Assembly: GCA_900541835.1 (NCBI GenBank)
Contig: UQLL01000025.1
Coordinates: 1 to 38,883, forward strand
Source: an uncultured Porphyromonadaceae bacterium
GTDB lineage: Bacteria; Bacteroidota; Bacteroidia; Bacteroidales; Muribaculaceae
Length of the DNA: 38,883 nt
Direction: 5' to 3'
This document shows, piece by piece, positions 7,157 through 16,200 of this stretch. How positions within the stretch are numbered: position 1 is the first letter of the stretch; the number at the start of each line of letters is the position of its first letter. The notes beneath the pieces were generated by a model, which did not search any database, was not told the origin of the DNA, and was given only the letters and a program-made list of their open reading frames with translations. The position numbers were made by a program, and so were the translations under genes.

Positions 7157-7615
7157 TCAGCGCCAGGACGGTATTTGGGCGAGCATATTTGTGAGAGCGT
7201 CGAGACCCTTGCGCAGGGGCCCCTGCACCATGGGACGGAGCATATAGGGCATATCGGCCTGAACCATGATGGAGAGGATGCTCTTGTCGACGCCTTCGGG
7301 GGTGAGGTTGAAATCGAGGATGAGGGCCACTGGCGTGCCATCGCCGACGTACTGTACGTCGCTGTCGGGTGTGCAGTCACCCAGGCGGAAGGTGAGCTTC
7401 CCGGCCGGGCCGGCGACGATGGAGATGCTGTCGTCGGTGAATGATATGTTCTCGAGGTTCTTCTCGAGGTCGGCGGGGATGTCCTTGCCGTCGGCCTTGG
7501 CCTTGTCTACGGCCTGGCGGAGCACGGTGTCGAGGGCGCCGGGGTGGGCGAGGCGGTTGTATACTTCGGCGGGAGTGCCGCGCAGCACGGTGGCCGCGGA
7601 TTTCATTTCAATCAT
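7157..7615 (-). CDS. SRPBCC (START-like) family protein
   Basis: The 152-residue protein, starting MIEMKSAATVLRGTPAEVYNRL, has the opening strand and helix of SRPBCC/polyketide-cyclase-like proteins and an alternating strand pattern ending in a long amphipathic helix (GPLRKGLDALTNMLAQIP). The ATG at 7615 was chosen over an upstream ATG at 7681 because the longer version would encode intergenic repeat sequence. A gene of this type downstream of pyrE is a recurrent arrangement in Bacteroidota. The fold suggests binding of a hydrophobic ligand; no ligand or reaction can be assigned. Confidence 0.75.
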   Translation of the reverse strand: MIEMKSAATVLRGTPAEVYNRLAHPGALDTVLRQAVDKAKADGKDIPADLEKNLENISFTDDSISIVAGPAGKLTFRLGDCTPDSDVQYVGDGTPVALILDFNLTPEGVDKSILSIMVQADMPYMLRPMVQGPLRKGLDALTNMLAQIPSWR

Positions 7616-7642
7616 GGTGTGTTTTCTTTTTTGGTTCGGACA

Positions 7643-7669
7643 CGTGGGACAAGTCCGACTTGTCCCACG
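7643..7669. repeat. Perfect 12-bp inverted repeat between pyrE and the SRPBCC gene
   Basis: CGTGGGACAAGT, CCG, ACTTGTCCCACG: a perfect stem with a 3-base loop. It lies next to another palindrome at 7671-7698. No strong T run follows on the minus strand, so it looks more like a REP-type element than a terminator. Confidence 0.7.
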
Positions 7670-7670
7670 G

Positions 7671-7698
7671 CTGGGGCGCATCGGGGTGCGTCCCTACA
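7671..7698. repeat. Dispersed palindromic repeat copy (diverged left arm)
   Basis: GGGCGCATCGGGGTGCG followed by TCCCTACA: a copy of the window-wide palindrome with a diverged left arm and a well conserved right arm. Confidence 0.6.
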
Positions 7699-7718
7699 TT
7701 AGGAACCAACCGAGTGGC

Positions 7719-8360
7719 TTAACGGTTCAGGACCCAGTTTGCGGGGTCGCGGCGCCACTGCTGGAGGGTTTCCATGTCCTCGGGTCGGATGTAGTGGGCG
7801 TCCTGGGCGGCCTCGAGCATGGCGGAGTATGTGCAGAGGGGTATCATGCGGACTCCGGCGTCGCGGAAGCGCTTGATGCTGAGGGGGAACTCGTAGGTGA
7901 AGTTGGCGAGCATGCCTACCACTTCGCATCCGGCCTCGCGGATGGCGTTGACGGCCTTGAGCGAGGAGCCGCCGGTGCTGACGAGGTCTTCGACGACCAC
8001 GACCTTGCTGCCGGGCTTGAGGTTGCCTTCGATGAGGTTCTCCATGCCGTGGTCCTTGGGGGTGGAGCGGACGTAGACGTAGGGAAGGCCGAGGGTATCG
8101 GCCACGATGGCGCCCATGGCGATGGCTCCGGTGGCGACTCCGGCCACCACCTGGCACTCGGGGAAGTCCTCGATGATGTGGCGGCACAGCTCCACCTTGA
8201 TGAAGGTGCGCAGGTCGGGATACGACAGGGCCTTGCGGTTGTCGGTGTAGATGGGCGAGTTCCAACCCGAGGCCCAGACGAAGGGATTGTCGGGCTGCAG
8301 GGTTATGGCGTTAATCTGGAGGAGCTTCTCCGCCAGTGCTTTGTCGGGCTTTGTATTCAT
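7719..8360 (-). CDS. pyrE: Orotate phosphoribosyltransferase
   Basis: The 213-residue enzyme carries the PRPP-binding motif VVVVEDLVSTGGSS (about residues 120-133) and the flexible catalytic loop RSTPKDHGMENLIEG (about 98-112). It also has the orotate-binding segment FVWASGWNSPIYTDNR near the N-terminus. It converts orotate and PRPP to orotidine 5'-monophosphate in UMP synthesis. The start is the ATG at 8360 (MNTKPDKALAEK); an upstream TTG overlaps the -7 box and is not credible. The promoter at 8403-8434 is divergent from that of dgt. The SRPBCC, lipoprotein and exporter genes follow on the same strand, with two palindromes in between. Confidence 0.95.
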   Translation of the reverse strand: MNTKPDKALAEKLLQINAITLQPDNPFVWASGWNSPIYTDNRKALSYPDLRTFIKVELCRHIIEDFPECQVVAGVATGAIAMGAIVADTLGLPYVYVRSTPKDHGMENLIEGNLKPGSKVVVVEDLVSTGGSSLKAVNAIREAGCEVVGMLANFTYEFPLSIKRFRDAGVRMIPLCTYSAMLEAAQDAHYIRPEDMETLQQWRRDPANWVLNR

Positions 8361-8402
8361 GTCTCTTAAGGTTATCTCCCGGATGTCGGGCCGTTCAGCC
8401 TG

Positions 8403-8434
8403 CAAAGTTAAGGTTTACGGCGCAAAGTTGCAAA
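8403..8434 (-). promoter_or_regulatory. pyrE promoter, divergent from dgt
   Basis: On the minus strand: TTTG (8434-8431), 20 bp, TAACTTTG (8410-8403). Its -33 element directly abuts the -33 TTG of the plus-strand dgt promoter. Confidence 0.8.
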
Positions 8435-8458
8435 TATTGGGCTTATTTCGTAATTTTG
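8428..8458 (+). promoter_or_regulatory. dgt promoter, divergent from pyrE
   Basis: TTG (8428-8430), 20 bp, TAATTTTG (8451-8458). The leader to the ATG at 8554 is about 90 nt and GC-rich. Confidence 0.75.
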
Positions 8459-8553
8459 CGCATAATATCGAGCGGCGACAGCGGGGGATCCGGGTCCGCT
8501 CCCCGATGCCGCCCCCGGGGAATCGCCGGTCATGAAAAAGCAGAAGGACTTTC

Positions 8554-9870
8554 ATGGACTGGAACCAACTGATATGCAGCACCCGGCTGGGGCTTGAGGA
8601 GTACCGGGCCCCGCGCCAGACGCGCAACGACTTCGAGCGCGACTATGACCGGCTCGTGTTCTCGTCGCCATTCCGGCGTCTGCAGAACAAGACGCAGGTG
8701 TTCCCGCTTCCGGGCAGCATCTTCGTGCACAACCGCCTGACGCACAGCCTGGAGGTGTCGTCGGTGGGGCGCTCCCTGGCCCGCGAGGTGGTGAACGGAC
8801 TGCGCGAACGCCACGGCGACCGTCCCTGCTTCGAGGCCTGGAGCGACATCGTGGCCGCCGCATGCCTGTGCCACGACATAGGCAACCCGCCCTTCGGCCA
8901 CAGTGGAGAGAAGACCATCGGCTCCTATTTCGCCGAGACGCCGGGGCTGGAGGAGCACCTGCGCCCGCAGCTGACCGACCAGCAGTGGCTGGACCTGGTG
9001 CGCTTCGAGGGCAACGCCAACTCCTTCCGCCTGCTCACCCACCAGTTCGAGGGACGACGCCCCGGCGGCTTCGCCATGACCTATTCGGCACTGGCGGCCA
9101 TAGTCAAGTACCCGCACTCCAGCCTGCTGGCCGGCGAGAAAGGCAAGTTCGGCTTCTTCGCCTCCGAACAGCCCATCTACGAGCGCGTGGCCGCGCGGCT
9201 GGGCATCGGGCGCCATCCCGATGGCTCTTACATGCGCCACCCCCTGGTCTACATCGTCGAGGCCGCCGACGACATCTGCTACCAGATCATGGACATGGAG
9301 GACGCCCACAAGCTCCACGTACTCGACACCGCCACTGTAAAGCACACCCTCGGCCTTCTCTTCGACGAAGACAAGCGCGAGCGCACGCTCGCCAAACTCA
9401 GCCGCGTGTCGGACCCCAACGAGCAGATCGCCTTCATGCGCTCCGTGGCCGTGGGGGAACTGGTGCAAGAGGCGGCTGCCGAGTTCCTCCGCGCCGAAGA
9501 CGAGATACTGGCCGGCACCTACCGCGGCTCGCTGATCGGCAACCTACGATCCCAGGCCGGCGTCGGATACCGCGCCTGCTCGGCCCTGGCATACGCCCGC
9601 ATCTACCACGCCCCCGACGTGCTCGACGTCGAGATAGCCGGCAACCGCATCATGACCAACCTGCTGGACCACCTGCTCCAGGCCGTGCTCCATCCCGACC
9701 GTGTGGCCTCGCGCCTGCTCCTGGCCAAGGTACCGGAACAGTACAACGTCCACGCCCCCGACGTCTACGGCAAGGTGCAGAGCGTGCTCGACCACCTCTC
9801 GGCCATGACCGACGTCTACGCCCTGGACCTATACCGCAAGCTCAACGGACATTCACTCCCCGCAGTATGA
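8554..9870 (+). CDS. dgt: dGTP triphosphohydrolase (dGTPase)
   Basis: The 438-residue protein starts with the dGTPase signature (TRNDFERDYDRLVFSSPFRR, in which R41 and R42 follow SSPF) and has the HD metal site: H64 in RLTHSLEVS, H107-D108 in CHDIGNPPFGHSGE, and H116. A further conserved block is EAADDICYQIMDMEDA. The enzyme hydrolyses dGTP to deoxyguanosine and tripolyphosphate, or acts more broadly on dNTPs in related clades. The length is in the usual range (about 430-500). The start at 8554 fits the family N-terminus. It shares an ATGA overlap with the next gene, so translation may be coupled. Confidence 0.93.
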   Translation: MDWNQLICSTRLGLEEYRAPRQTRNDFERDYDRLVFSSPFRRLQNKTQVFPLPGSIFVHNRLTHSLEVSSVGRSLAREVVNGLRERHGDRPCFEAWSDIVAAACLCHDIGNPPFGHSGEKTIGSYFAETPGLEEHLRPQLTDQQWLDLVRFEGNANSFRLLTHQFEGRRPGGFAMTYSALAAIVKYPHSSLLAGEKGKFGFFASEQPIYERVAARLGIGRHPDGSYMRHPLVYIVEAADDICYQIMDMEDAHKLHVLDTATVKHTLGLLFDEDKRERTLAKLSRVSDPNEQIAFMRSVAVGELVQEAAAEFLRAEDEILAGTYRGSLIGNLRSQAGVGYRACSALAYARIYHAPDVLDVEIAGNRIMTNLLDHLLQAVLHPDRVASRLLLAKVPEQYNVHAPDVYGKVQSVLDHLSAMTDVYALDLYRKLNGHSLPAV

Positions 9871-11165
9871 ACCTACGCACCCGAATCCTCACAGCCCTGC
9901 TCTGGCTGCTCCTGCCCGCACTCCACGCGCTGGCCTACGACAACGTCGACGAGCTGCCGAGTCCCATGGACAGCCGGCACGTCGGCTACGTCTGCAACCC
10001 GGACGGCATCCTGACGCCCGCCCAGGTGTCAATTCTAAACTCTCAACTCTCCACTCTCAACAAACGAACCACCGTGGAGATGGCCGTGGTGGTGGTCAAC
10101 AGCATCGGCGACAACGACCCGGCGCAGTTCGCCGTAGACCTCGGCACACGCTGGGGCGTGGGCAAGTCCAACGACAACGGCGTCATGCTGCTCGTGGCCA
10201 TGCAGAGCCACGACATCGCCCTGCAGGTGGGCTACGGCGCCGAGGGGGCGCTTCCCGACATCCTCACCGACCGAATTATCAGAGGCACCATGGTACCGCT
10301 GATGCGCAAAGGCGATACCTACGGGGCCATCTCCGGCGCCGTGGCCGACGTCACCACCATAGTCACCGACCCCGCGGCGGCCGCCGAGCTGAAAGGCGAC
10401 GCACAGTCGGCGCTGAAGAAACAGAACGCCGAGAACGAGCGGATGCTGCTGGAGCTGCTGAGCTGGGTGGTAGGGCTGTCGTTCATCGCCGCCGCCGGCT
10501 ACTACGTGGTGCTGTCGCGCCAGAGCCGACGCCTGAAGCGCGACTGGTTCTCGCGCAGCAAGGTGTGGCGCAAGTCCCTGTGGCCCATGGCGATACTCTG
10601 CATCCTCTCGGCCGGTCTCGGCCTCATCTTCTACCTGCTGGCACTGTGGCGCTACCGCTACTGGCGCACGCGCCGGCGCATCTGCCACCGCTGCGGTTCC
10701 AAGATGCACCGCCTGGACGAGGAGAAGGACAATGCCTACCTCAACTCCGCGCAGGACACCGAGGAAAAGCTCGGCACCGTGGACTACGACGTGTGGCTGT
10801 GCGACCGCTGCGGCGAGGTTGAGAGCTACCCGTTCGTGTCGCGCCAGAACCGCTTCACGGCCTGTCCGCGCTGCGGTGCCATCGCCTACGCCACCGACTT
10901 CGAGCGCGTCAAGGTGCCCCCCACCCGCCAGCGCTCCGGCGTGGGCGAGAGGGTGAAGCGCTGCCGCCACTGCGGCCACACTAACTCCGAGGACTTCCAG
11001 CTGCCGCGCACCGGCGACGACTCCGGGGCGGGCGCCCTGGCGGCCGGGGCAATTCTCGGCTCGCTGGCCTCCCGCGGCCTCGGCGGAGGAGGGGGTGGCG
11101 GATTCTCGGGCGGCTCATTCGGCGGAGGCTCATTCGGAGGAGGAGGATCAACCGGCTCCTGGTAA
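9867..11165 (+). CDS. TPM-domain membrane protein with zinc ribbons and Gly-rich tail (YgcG-like)
   Basis: The 432-residue protein has a signal peptide (1-23) and a TPM domain (about 35-170, with GWGVGKSNDNGVMLLVA-type core and VGYGAEGALPD). A transmembrane helix (about 198-216) and a second one (about 239-262) follow. Next come four CxxC pairs (C273/276, C312/315, C333/336, C366/369), enough for two zinc ribbons on the cytoplasmic side, and a Gly/Ser/Phe-rich tail (403-432). YgcG-like proteins are linked to envelope repair or photosystem repair in other phyla; the role here is unknown. It overlaps dgt by 4 bases (ATGA), which fixes the start. The codons for ILNSQLSTLNK use a low-complexity CTCTCAACTC-type sequence. 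Confidence 0.8.
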   Translation: MNLRTRILTALLWLLLPALHALAYDNVDELPSPMDSRHVGYVCNPDGILTPAQVSILNSQLSTLNKRTTVEMAVVVVNSIGDNDPAQFAVDLGTRWGVGKSNDNGVMLLVAMQSHDIALQVGYGAEGALPDILTDRIIRGTMVPLMRKGDTYGAISGAVADVTTIVTDPAAAAELKGDAQSALKKQNAENERMLLELLSWVVGLSFIAAAGYYVVLSRQSRRLKRDWFSRSKVWRKSLWPMAILCILSAGLGLIFYLLALWRYRYWRTRRRICHRCGSKMHRLDEEKDNAYLNSAQDTEEKLGTVDYDVWLCDRCGEVESYPFVSRQNRFTACPRCGAIAYATDFERVKVPPTRQRSGVGERVKRCRHCGHTNSEDFQLPRTGDDSGAGALAAGAILGSLASRGLGGGGGGGFSGGSFGGGSFGGGGSTGSW

Positions 11166-11174
11166 ACCTCGTTA

Positions 11175-11202
11175 ACGGACGCACCAGGGTGCGTCCCTAC
11201 AT
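11175..11202. repeat. Dispersed palindromic repeat copy (best conserved)
   Basis: CGGACGCACC, AG, GGTGCGTCC, CTACA: 9-bp arms with a perfect match. It fills most of the 40-base gap between two plus-strand genes and ends 3 bases before the next ATG. Confidence 0.85.
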
Positions 11203-11205
11203 TGC

Positions 11206-12732
11206 ATGGACATACAGGGGATACAAAGCGCTCGACCGTGGACACTCTGGCTCTGGCCGGTAGTGTTCGCCGCCGTCATTTTCGCAGCCGAGCTGCTCGG
11301 CCCACGCAACGGCGACACGGTGGAGTACAGCTTCGTGGTTCCCGCCGACCGCAACGCCAACCAGTACCAGTACGTCGGCTCCCTCGCCGACCTTGCCCAC
11401 TCGCAAGCCAACCACTACATGCACGAGAACGGACGCGTGGCCGTGCACGCCGTCGCACAGCCGCTTTGCTCCATCGACAGGCACGCTCCCTGGGTCTTCC
11501 CCCTGCTCGACGCCGCCCTCTTCCTGCTGCTTGTCGGCCTGACCGTGCGGCTGCTGCGCTGGAGTCAGAGCCCCGGCACCATGCTGCTGCTCTCAGCCGC
11601 CATATACATATACATAGAGCCGGTGCGCACCGACATCGCCTACCAGGTAAACTACCTGTGGGTGACGGCGCTGGTGACGGGCTTCCTGCTCCTCTTCTTC
11701 AGCCACCGTCGGGTGCGGCGCTGGTGGATATGGCCGCTGCTGGCGCTCTTCGGCTTCGTCACCGGCGAAAGCAACGAGGCCTTCACAGCCGGCATCGGCC
11801 TGGCGCTGGTGGTGTTTCTGATGCGTCGCCACCGCCGCCGCGTCACCCTCTCGCAGCTGTGCCTGACCATCTCGTTCGCCGTCGGCTTCTTCGTCAACGT
11901 CCTCGCCCCCGGCAACCAAGTGCGCCTCGACAGCTTCACCGTGCCCTCCACGGGAGAGCTCGTCGGCAACCTTCTGGCGTGGAACTGGCTGTTCGTACCG
12001 CTCGTGGCCGTGGTGTCATGGCGTTCGCGGCGGGGGTGGGATGTGCGGGCCTATGTTCGACGCTTCTCGTTCGCCATCGTGGCCGTGTGCGCCCTCGCCT
12101 TCGTGCTGCTGATGGTGGGCACCACTTACCTGGGCGCCTGCATGGGAATGCGCTGGGCGCTGACGCTCATGCTGCTGGGCGCCTTGCAGGGACAGCGCCT
12201 CAGCCGCCTGTGGCAGGCCGTCATCTTACTACTGTGCGCCATCCTGGCCGCCAACAAGCTCAAGGCCACCGTCGCCATGCGGGCCAAGTACGACTACCTG
12301 CATGACCAGTACCTCGCCTCCGCCGACGGCAACGTATACCTGCCCGCCGACCTCATGCTCGACGACTACCGCAAGACCGTCGACATGTCGCGCCCATACA
12401 CCTGGGAACGCCGCAACCTGGAGCCGTCGGCGCCTGCCATCCGCACATGGCCCGATGGCCTGCAAGGCATCCCGCAGGACCGCGACACCAACCTGATCCT
12501 CCGCCTCGACGACCGCACCTTCGTGGCCGTGCAGAGCAAGACCCGTCCACGCCCATTCTACCTGGTCAAGCGCCCTGTCACAGGCGGCCGCCCACGGGTG
12601 CGCCCCCTGCGCCTCTCCGGCCCCGGCGACATCGACTACTGGGGCGAGACCAGGGCCTGGCGCGTAGCAGTATACCACAACACATACCCACTCTTCTTCA
12701 ACGCACAAGTAACCGACTCAATACCCCTATGA
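11206..12732 (+). CDS. Polytopic membrane protein, DUF6056-like (possible GT-C fold)
   Basis: The 508-residue protein has about ten hydrophobic segments between residues 12 and 355, then a soluble C-terminal region of about 150 residues. The first periplasmic loop holds GDTVEYSFVVPADRN, and a conserved-looking VTGESNEAFTAGI lies in a later membrane segment. The topology and the conserved acidic first loop resemble DUF6056 and GT-C type glycosyltransferases that use lipid-linked sugars, but no diagnostic motif is certain. It begins 3 bases after a palindromic repeat and overlaps the next gene by ATGA. The alternative is an unrelated membrane protein of unknown function. Confidence 0.6.
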   Translation: MDIQGIQSARPWTLWLWPVVFAAVIFAAELLGPRNGDTVEYSFVVPADRNANQYQYVGSLADLAHSQANHYMHENGRVAVHAVAQPLCSIDRHAPWVFPLLDAALFLLLVGLTVRLLRWSQSPGTMLLLSAAIYIYIEPVRTDIAYQVNYLWVTALVTGFLLLFFSHRRVRRWWIWPLLALFGFVTGESNEAFTAGIGLALVVFLMRRHRRRVTLSQLCLTISFAVGFFVNVLAPGNQVRLDSFTVPSTGELVGNLLAWNWLFVPLVAVVSWRSRRGWDVRAYVRRFSFAIVAVCALAFVLLMVGTTYLGACMGMRWALTLMLLGALQGQRLSRLWQAVILLLCAILAANKLKATVAMRAKYDYLHDQYLASADGNVYLPADLMLDDYRKTVDMSRPYTWERRNLEPSAPAIRTWPDGLQGIPQDRDTNLILRLDDRTFVAVQSKTRPRPFYLVKRPVTGGRPRVRPLRLSGPGDIDYWGETRAWRVAVYHNTYPLFFNAQVTDSIPL

Positions 12733-13055
12733 TGGACTGGAAAGACGCTCTCAAGAACCTGCAGGCCGGCGGCACAGTACCCGTAGACGACACTCCCGAC
12801 CCCGCACCCTCGCCCGGCCCCTCCCTCCAGAAGGAAAAACTCCACATCGCCGTGGAGAAGAAGGGCCGCGGCGGCAAGACAGCCACCATCGTCTACGGCT
12901 TTGCCGGGTCCGACTCCGAGCTGCAGGCGCTCGCCTCCACACTCCGCAAGCGCCTCGGCACCGGCGGCTCGGCTCGCGGCGGCGAGATTCTCCTACAGGG
13001 AAACCGCCAGGAAGATGCGGCACGCGCACTACGCGAACTCGGATTCAAGATTTAG
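12729..13055 (+). CDS. SUI1/YciH-like translation initiation factor
   Basis: The 108-residue protein has a Pro-rich N-terminal linker and a SUI1 (eIF1) domain in the second half: LHIAVEKKGRGGKTATIVYGF, in the order strand, basic loop, strand, then LASTLRKRLGTGGSARGGEILLQG and ARALRELGFKI. Prokaryotic SUI1 proteins bind the 30S P-site region and affect start-codon selection. The ATG overlaps the stop of the preceding gene (ATGA), and a second ATG is the next codon. The stop lies at the edge of an inverted repeat (13054-13188). Confidence 0.87.
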   Translation: MMDWKDALKNLQAGGTVPVDDTPDPAPSPGPSLQKEKLHIAVEKKGRGGKTATIVYGFAGSDSELQALASTLRKRLGTGGSARGGEILLQGNRQEDAARALRELGFKI

Positions 13056-13080
13056 GAGGGTGTTGCAAAATCCGGCGAAT

Positions 13081-13106
13081 CGTAGGGATGCACCCTGGTG
13101 CATCCG
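13081..13106. repeat. Dispersed palindromic repeat copy, opposite orientation
   Basis: CGTAGGGATGCACC, CT, GGTGCATCCG: the same element as at 5.7 and 11.2 kb, but inverted. Confidence 0.8.
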
Positions 13107-13126
13107 CTCTACTTTATGATTATCGG

Positions 13127-13152
13127 CGACTGCACCGGGGTGCAGACCTACA
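13127..13152. repeat. Dispersed palindromic repeat copy, diverged
   Basis: CGACTGCACC, GG, GGTGCAGACCTACA: a diverged copy 20 bases from an oppositely oriented one, so the two form a larger palindrome-like pair. Confidence 0.7.
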
Positions 13153-13207
13153 ATCTGACCGAAATTTTGAATTCTGACACACCCTCCTTAGGTAAACACT
13201 GTATCAT

Positions 13208-16200
13208 ATGCTCACACTCCAACGCGCCTCGGCCGGTTCGGGCAAGACCTACTCGCTGGCCCGCACCTACCTCCGCCAGCTCCTTTCCTTCCGCGACGAC
13301 AACACCGGCACCGTCCGCCTGCGCACGCCAAAGGAGGTGCGCGGCACACACTCCCACCTGCTCGCCATCACCTTCACCAACCGTGCCACCGCCGAGATGC
13401 GCAAGCGTTTCATCGACAGCCTCGCCCTGCTCTCCCACGCCGACAACCCTCCCCTCGACAAAAACGGCAATCCCGTGACAATAGACTACCTTGCCGACTT
13501 CCGCAAGGAGTTCTCCGCCACCGACACCGAGATTGCCGCTACCACCCGCGCACTGCTGAGCGAAATCCTCAACCACTACTCCGACTTCCAGGTATCCACC
13601 ATCGACAGCTTCTTCCAGCAGATCCTGCGCAGCTTCGCCTACGAGGCAGAGCTGCCCGACAGCTACGAAGTAGAGATAGACTCCGAGCGCCTCGTCAACC
13701 TCGCCCTTGACTCCATCTTCCTCACTGCCCGCTCCGAGCCCGACTCCGACGAGGCATTCTGGGTAGATCACTACACCTCACAGCTGCTCGGGAAAGGCAA
13801 CAAGTGGAACCTCACACAGCGCAACGGCGGACCACGCCGCACCCTCGTCGACTTCCTCAACATGATGGACTCCGAGGACTTCAAGCAGCAGCGCGATGCC
13901 ATCGACAAGTACTTCAAGGACACACCTCCCGCCACCCTCCGTCAGCTGCCCGGTGCCATAGACAAGCTCCGTCTGCCGTACCTGCAAACCGTCCACCAGA
14001 AAGCAGTCGACGCCACACACGCCTTCATGCAGGCCGCAGAAGCGGCAGGCGTGGCCAACAACTTGTCAAAAGACCAAGCAGGCCGCATCGACAAGGTACG
14101 TGCCGCCAAGCCCGACAAATATCCCTTCTCCCCAACCACCACACGCTACAAGAATCCCCTCGTCAAAGCCGGTTACAGCAAGCTCGGTGAGAACGAGTAC
14201 AATCGCATCAAAGCCCTCTCCGACGACATAGCCGACGCCATGGACAGCTGGAAGGGCGCCGGAGCCTACTTCGACAAGGTCCGCGAGGCCGTGCCTGTCG
14301 TCATGCTCGTGCACCTGCTGCAGAAACACCTCGCGCAATACCGCACCGACAACAACCTCGTGCAACTCTCCGACACCAACACCATCCTGCGCGCCATCAC
14401 CGCCGACTCGGACGTCCCTTTCATATACGAGAAGATCGGTACCCGCCTCGACTCGTACATGATCGACGAGTTCCAGGACACCTCACGCCTGCAGTGGGAG
14501 AACATGCGGCCTCTGGTCGACGAGAGCATGGGCCGCGGCAACGACAACCTCATCATCGGCGACGCCAAGCAGAGCATCTACCGCTTCCGCAACGCCGACT
14601 CCACCCTCATCACAAGCGGCGTCCCCGCACAGTATGCCGGTCCCCGCCTCCGCACCTGCGGCGACAAGGTGGACGAAAACGCCAACTGGCGCTCCGCACC
14701 CGAAATCGTCCGCTTCAACAACAGCCTCTTCACATATCTCGCCTCCACACTCCACGTCCCCGGCGCAGTGGCCGACATCGCCGCCACATACTCCGGCATC
14801 TGCCAGCAGCCTCAGCAGACAAAGCTCCGGGGATACGTCGAGCTCCGCAGCTTCGTTACCGACAAGAAGGACGCCGACGATTCCGCCACCGACATGCCCT
14901 GCCTGGTCCCCTGCATCGACACTCTGATAGCCCGCGGCTACCATCCGCGCGACATCGCCGTGCTCGTCCGCACCCGCGCCGAGGGCCGCACCGCCGTCCG
15001 CCTCATCCTCGAAGCACAGGCCGACAAGAATGCCAACGACCGCATCGACGTCATCAGCGACGAGTCCCTGCTCATAGCCAGCGCCGCCTCCGTGGAAATC
15101 ATCACCACCCTGCTCCAGGCCGTCAAGAACGACAACGTGCAGAGCGCCGACACCGCCATCAGCGGCGGCAGCTACTCCCGGCGCATGGACGACTTCACCG
15201 GCGCCATGCACCGAATGCGCTCCAACGGCGAAGGCCTCAGTGCCGAAGAACGCATGGAACTCTACTTCGCCTGTCAGACACCCAAGAGCAACATCAGGCA
15301 GCTCGTCGCCGATTCTCCCTCCATGGCCCTGCCGGCCCTGGTGGAGCGAATCATCGGCAGCGACATGATTCCCGAGAGCATGCGCAGGCAGGAGGCCGCA
15401 TACATCAGCGCTTTCCAGGACGCCGTGGCCACCTTCAGCGAGCGCAACCAGCCCGACGTCGCCTCGTTCCTGCTCTGGTGGGACGACAACAAGGACTCGC
15501 TGACCATAACCTCCCCCGAGGACGCCGACGCCGTGCAGGTCCTCACCATCCACAAGGCCAAGGGCCTGGAATGGCGCTGCGTCATCATCCCCTCCCTGAC
15601 CTTCGACCTCAAGATCAACGGCAACAGAGAAAAGGACTGGCTCCCCGTCGAAGAACCATTCAAGCAGAAAGCCATCCTGCCGCCCCTGCTGCCCGTCCGC
15701 CTCAATTCCAGGGAGACCTTCGAGCACACCCCCTGGCAGCAGGCTTACGACGACATCGAGGCCAAGAACCACCTCGACATCCTCAACCTCGCCTACGTAG
15801 CCTGCACACGCGCCGCCGACGAGCTATATATCTTCATGAAAGAGAAGAACACGCCCAAGGATGGCCCCGCCGACATCCGCGACTACCTGCTGAGCCTCCG
15901 CGACAATGCCGACTGGCTCCCCGACTGCGACTTCGGCATGGAACCCGCCGGACTGCTCCTCGACACCGCAAGCGCCGGAGAGGGTGGCCTCGTGCTCTCC
16001 TACGGGCAGCCCCCCTCGGCCGAGCACATCGCCGCCCGCACCCGCAAGCTCGACGAGAAGCGGAAAAACGGCCAATGCGAGTCCCGACCGCTGGACGACT
16101 ACTACGTCAACATGGACATCCCCAAGATCAACTACCGGGTGTCGGACCTGCCGCCACACGAGACCGAGAGCGCCAGCCGCCACGCCATACGCCTGGGCAA

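Larger units (their letters stand above)
13054..13188. repeat. Inverted repeat enclosing two palindromes
   Basis: AGGAGGGTGT (13054-13063) and CAAAAT (13066-13071) are matched in reverse complement by ATTTTG (13164-13169) and ACACCCTCCT (13179-13188). The interior holds two palindromic repeat copies. The block spans nearly the whole gap between the SUI1 and helicase genes and resembles a small composite element. It has no coding content. Confidence 0.6.

Noticed and set aside
8862..9866. Long frame in phase with the TPM protein, upstream of its start
   Set aside because: It overlaps dgt entirely in another frame, encodes an Arg/Pro-rich chain typical of a high-GC shadow, and the TPM protein has a clear signal peptide starting at 9867.
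13081..13152. CRISPR-like repetition of palindromes
   Set aside because: Only two copies, in opposite orientation and with no regular spacers, so not a CRISPR array.
14483..15772. Long minus-strand frame inside the helicase gene
   Set aside because: Val/Gly/Asp-rich antisense shadow of a high-GC gene with no domain.
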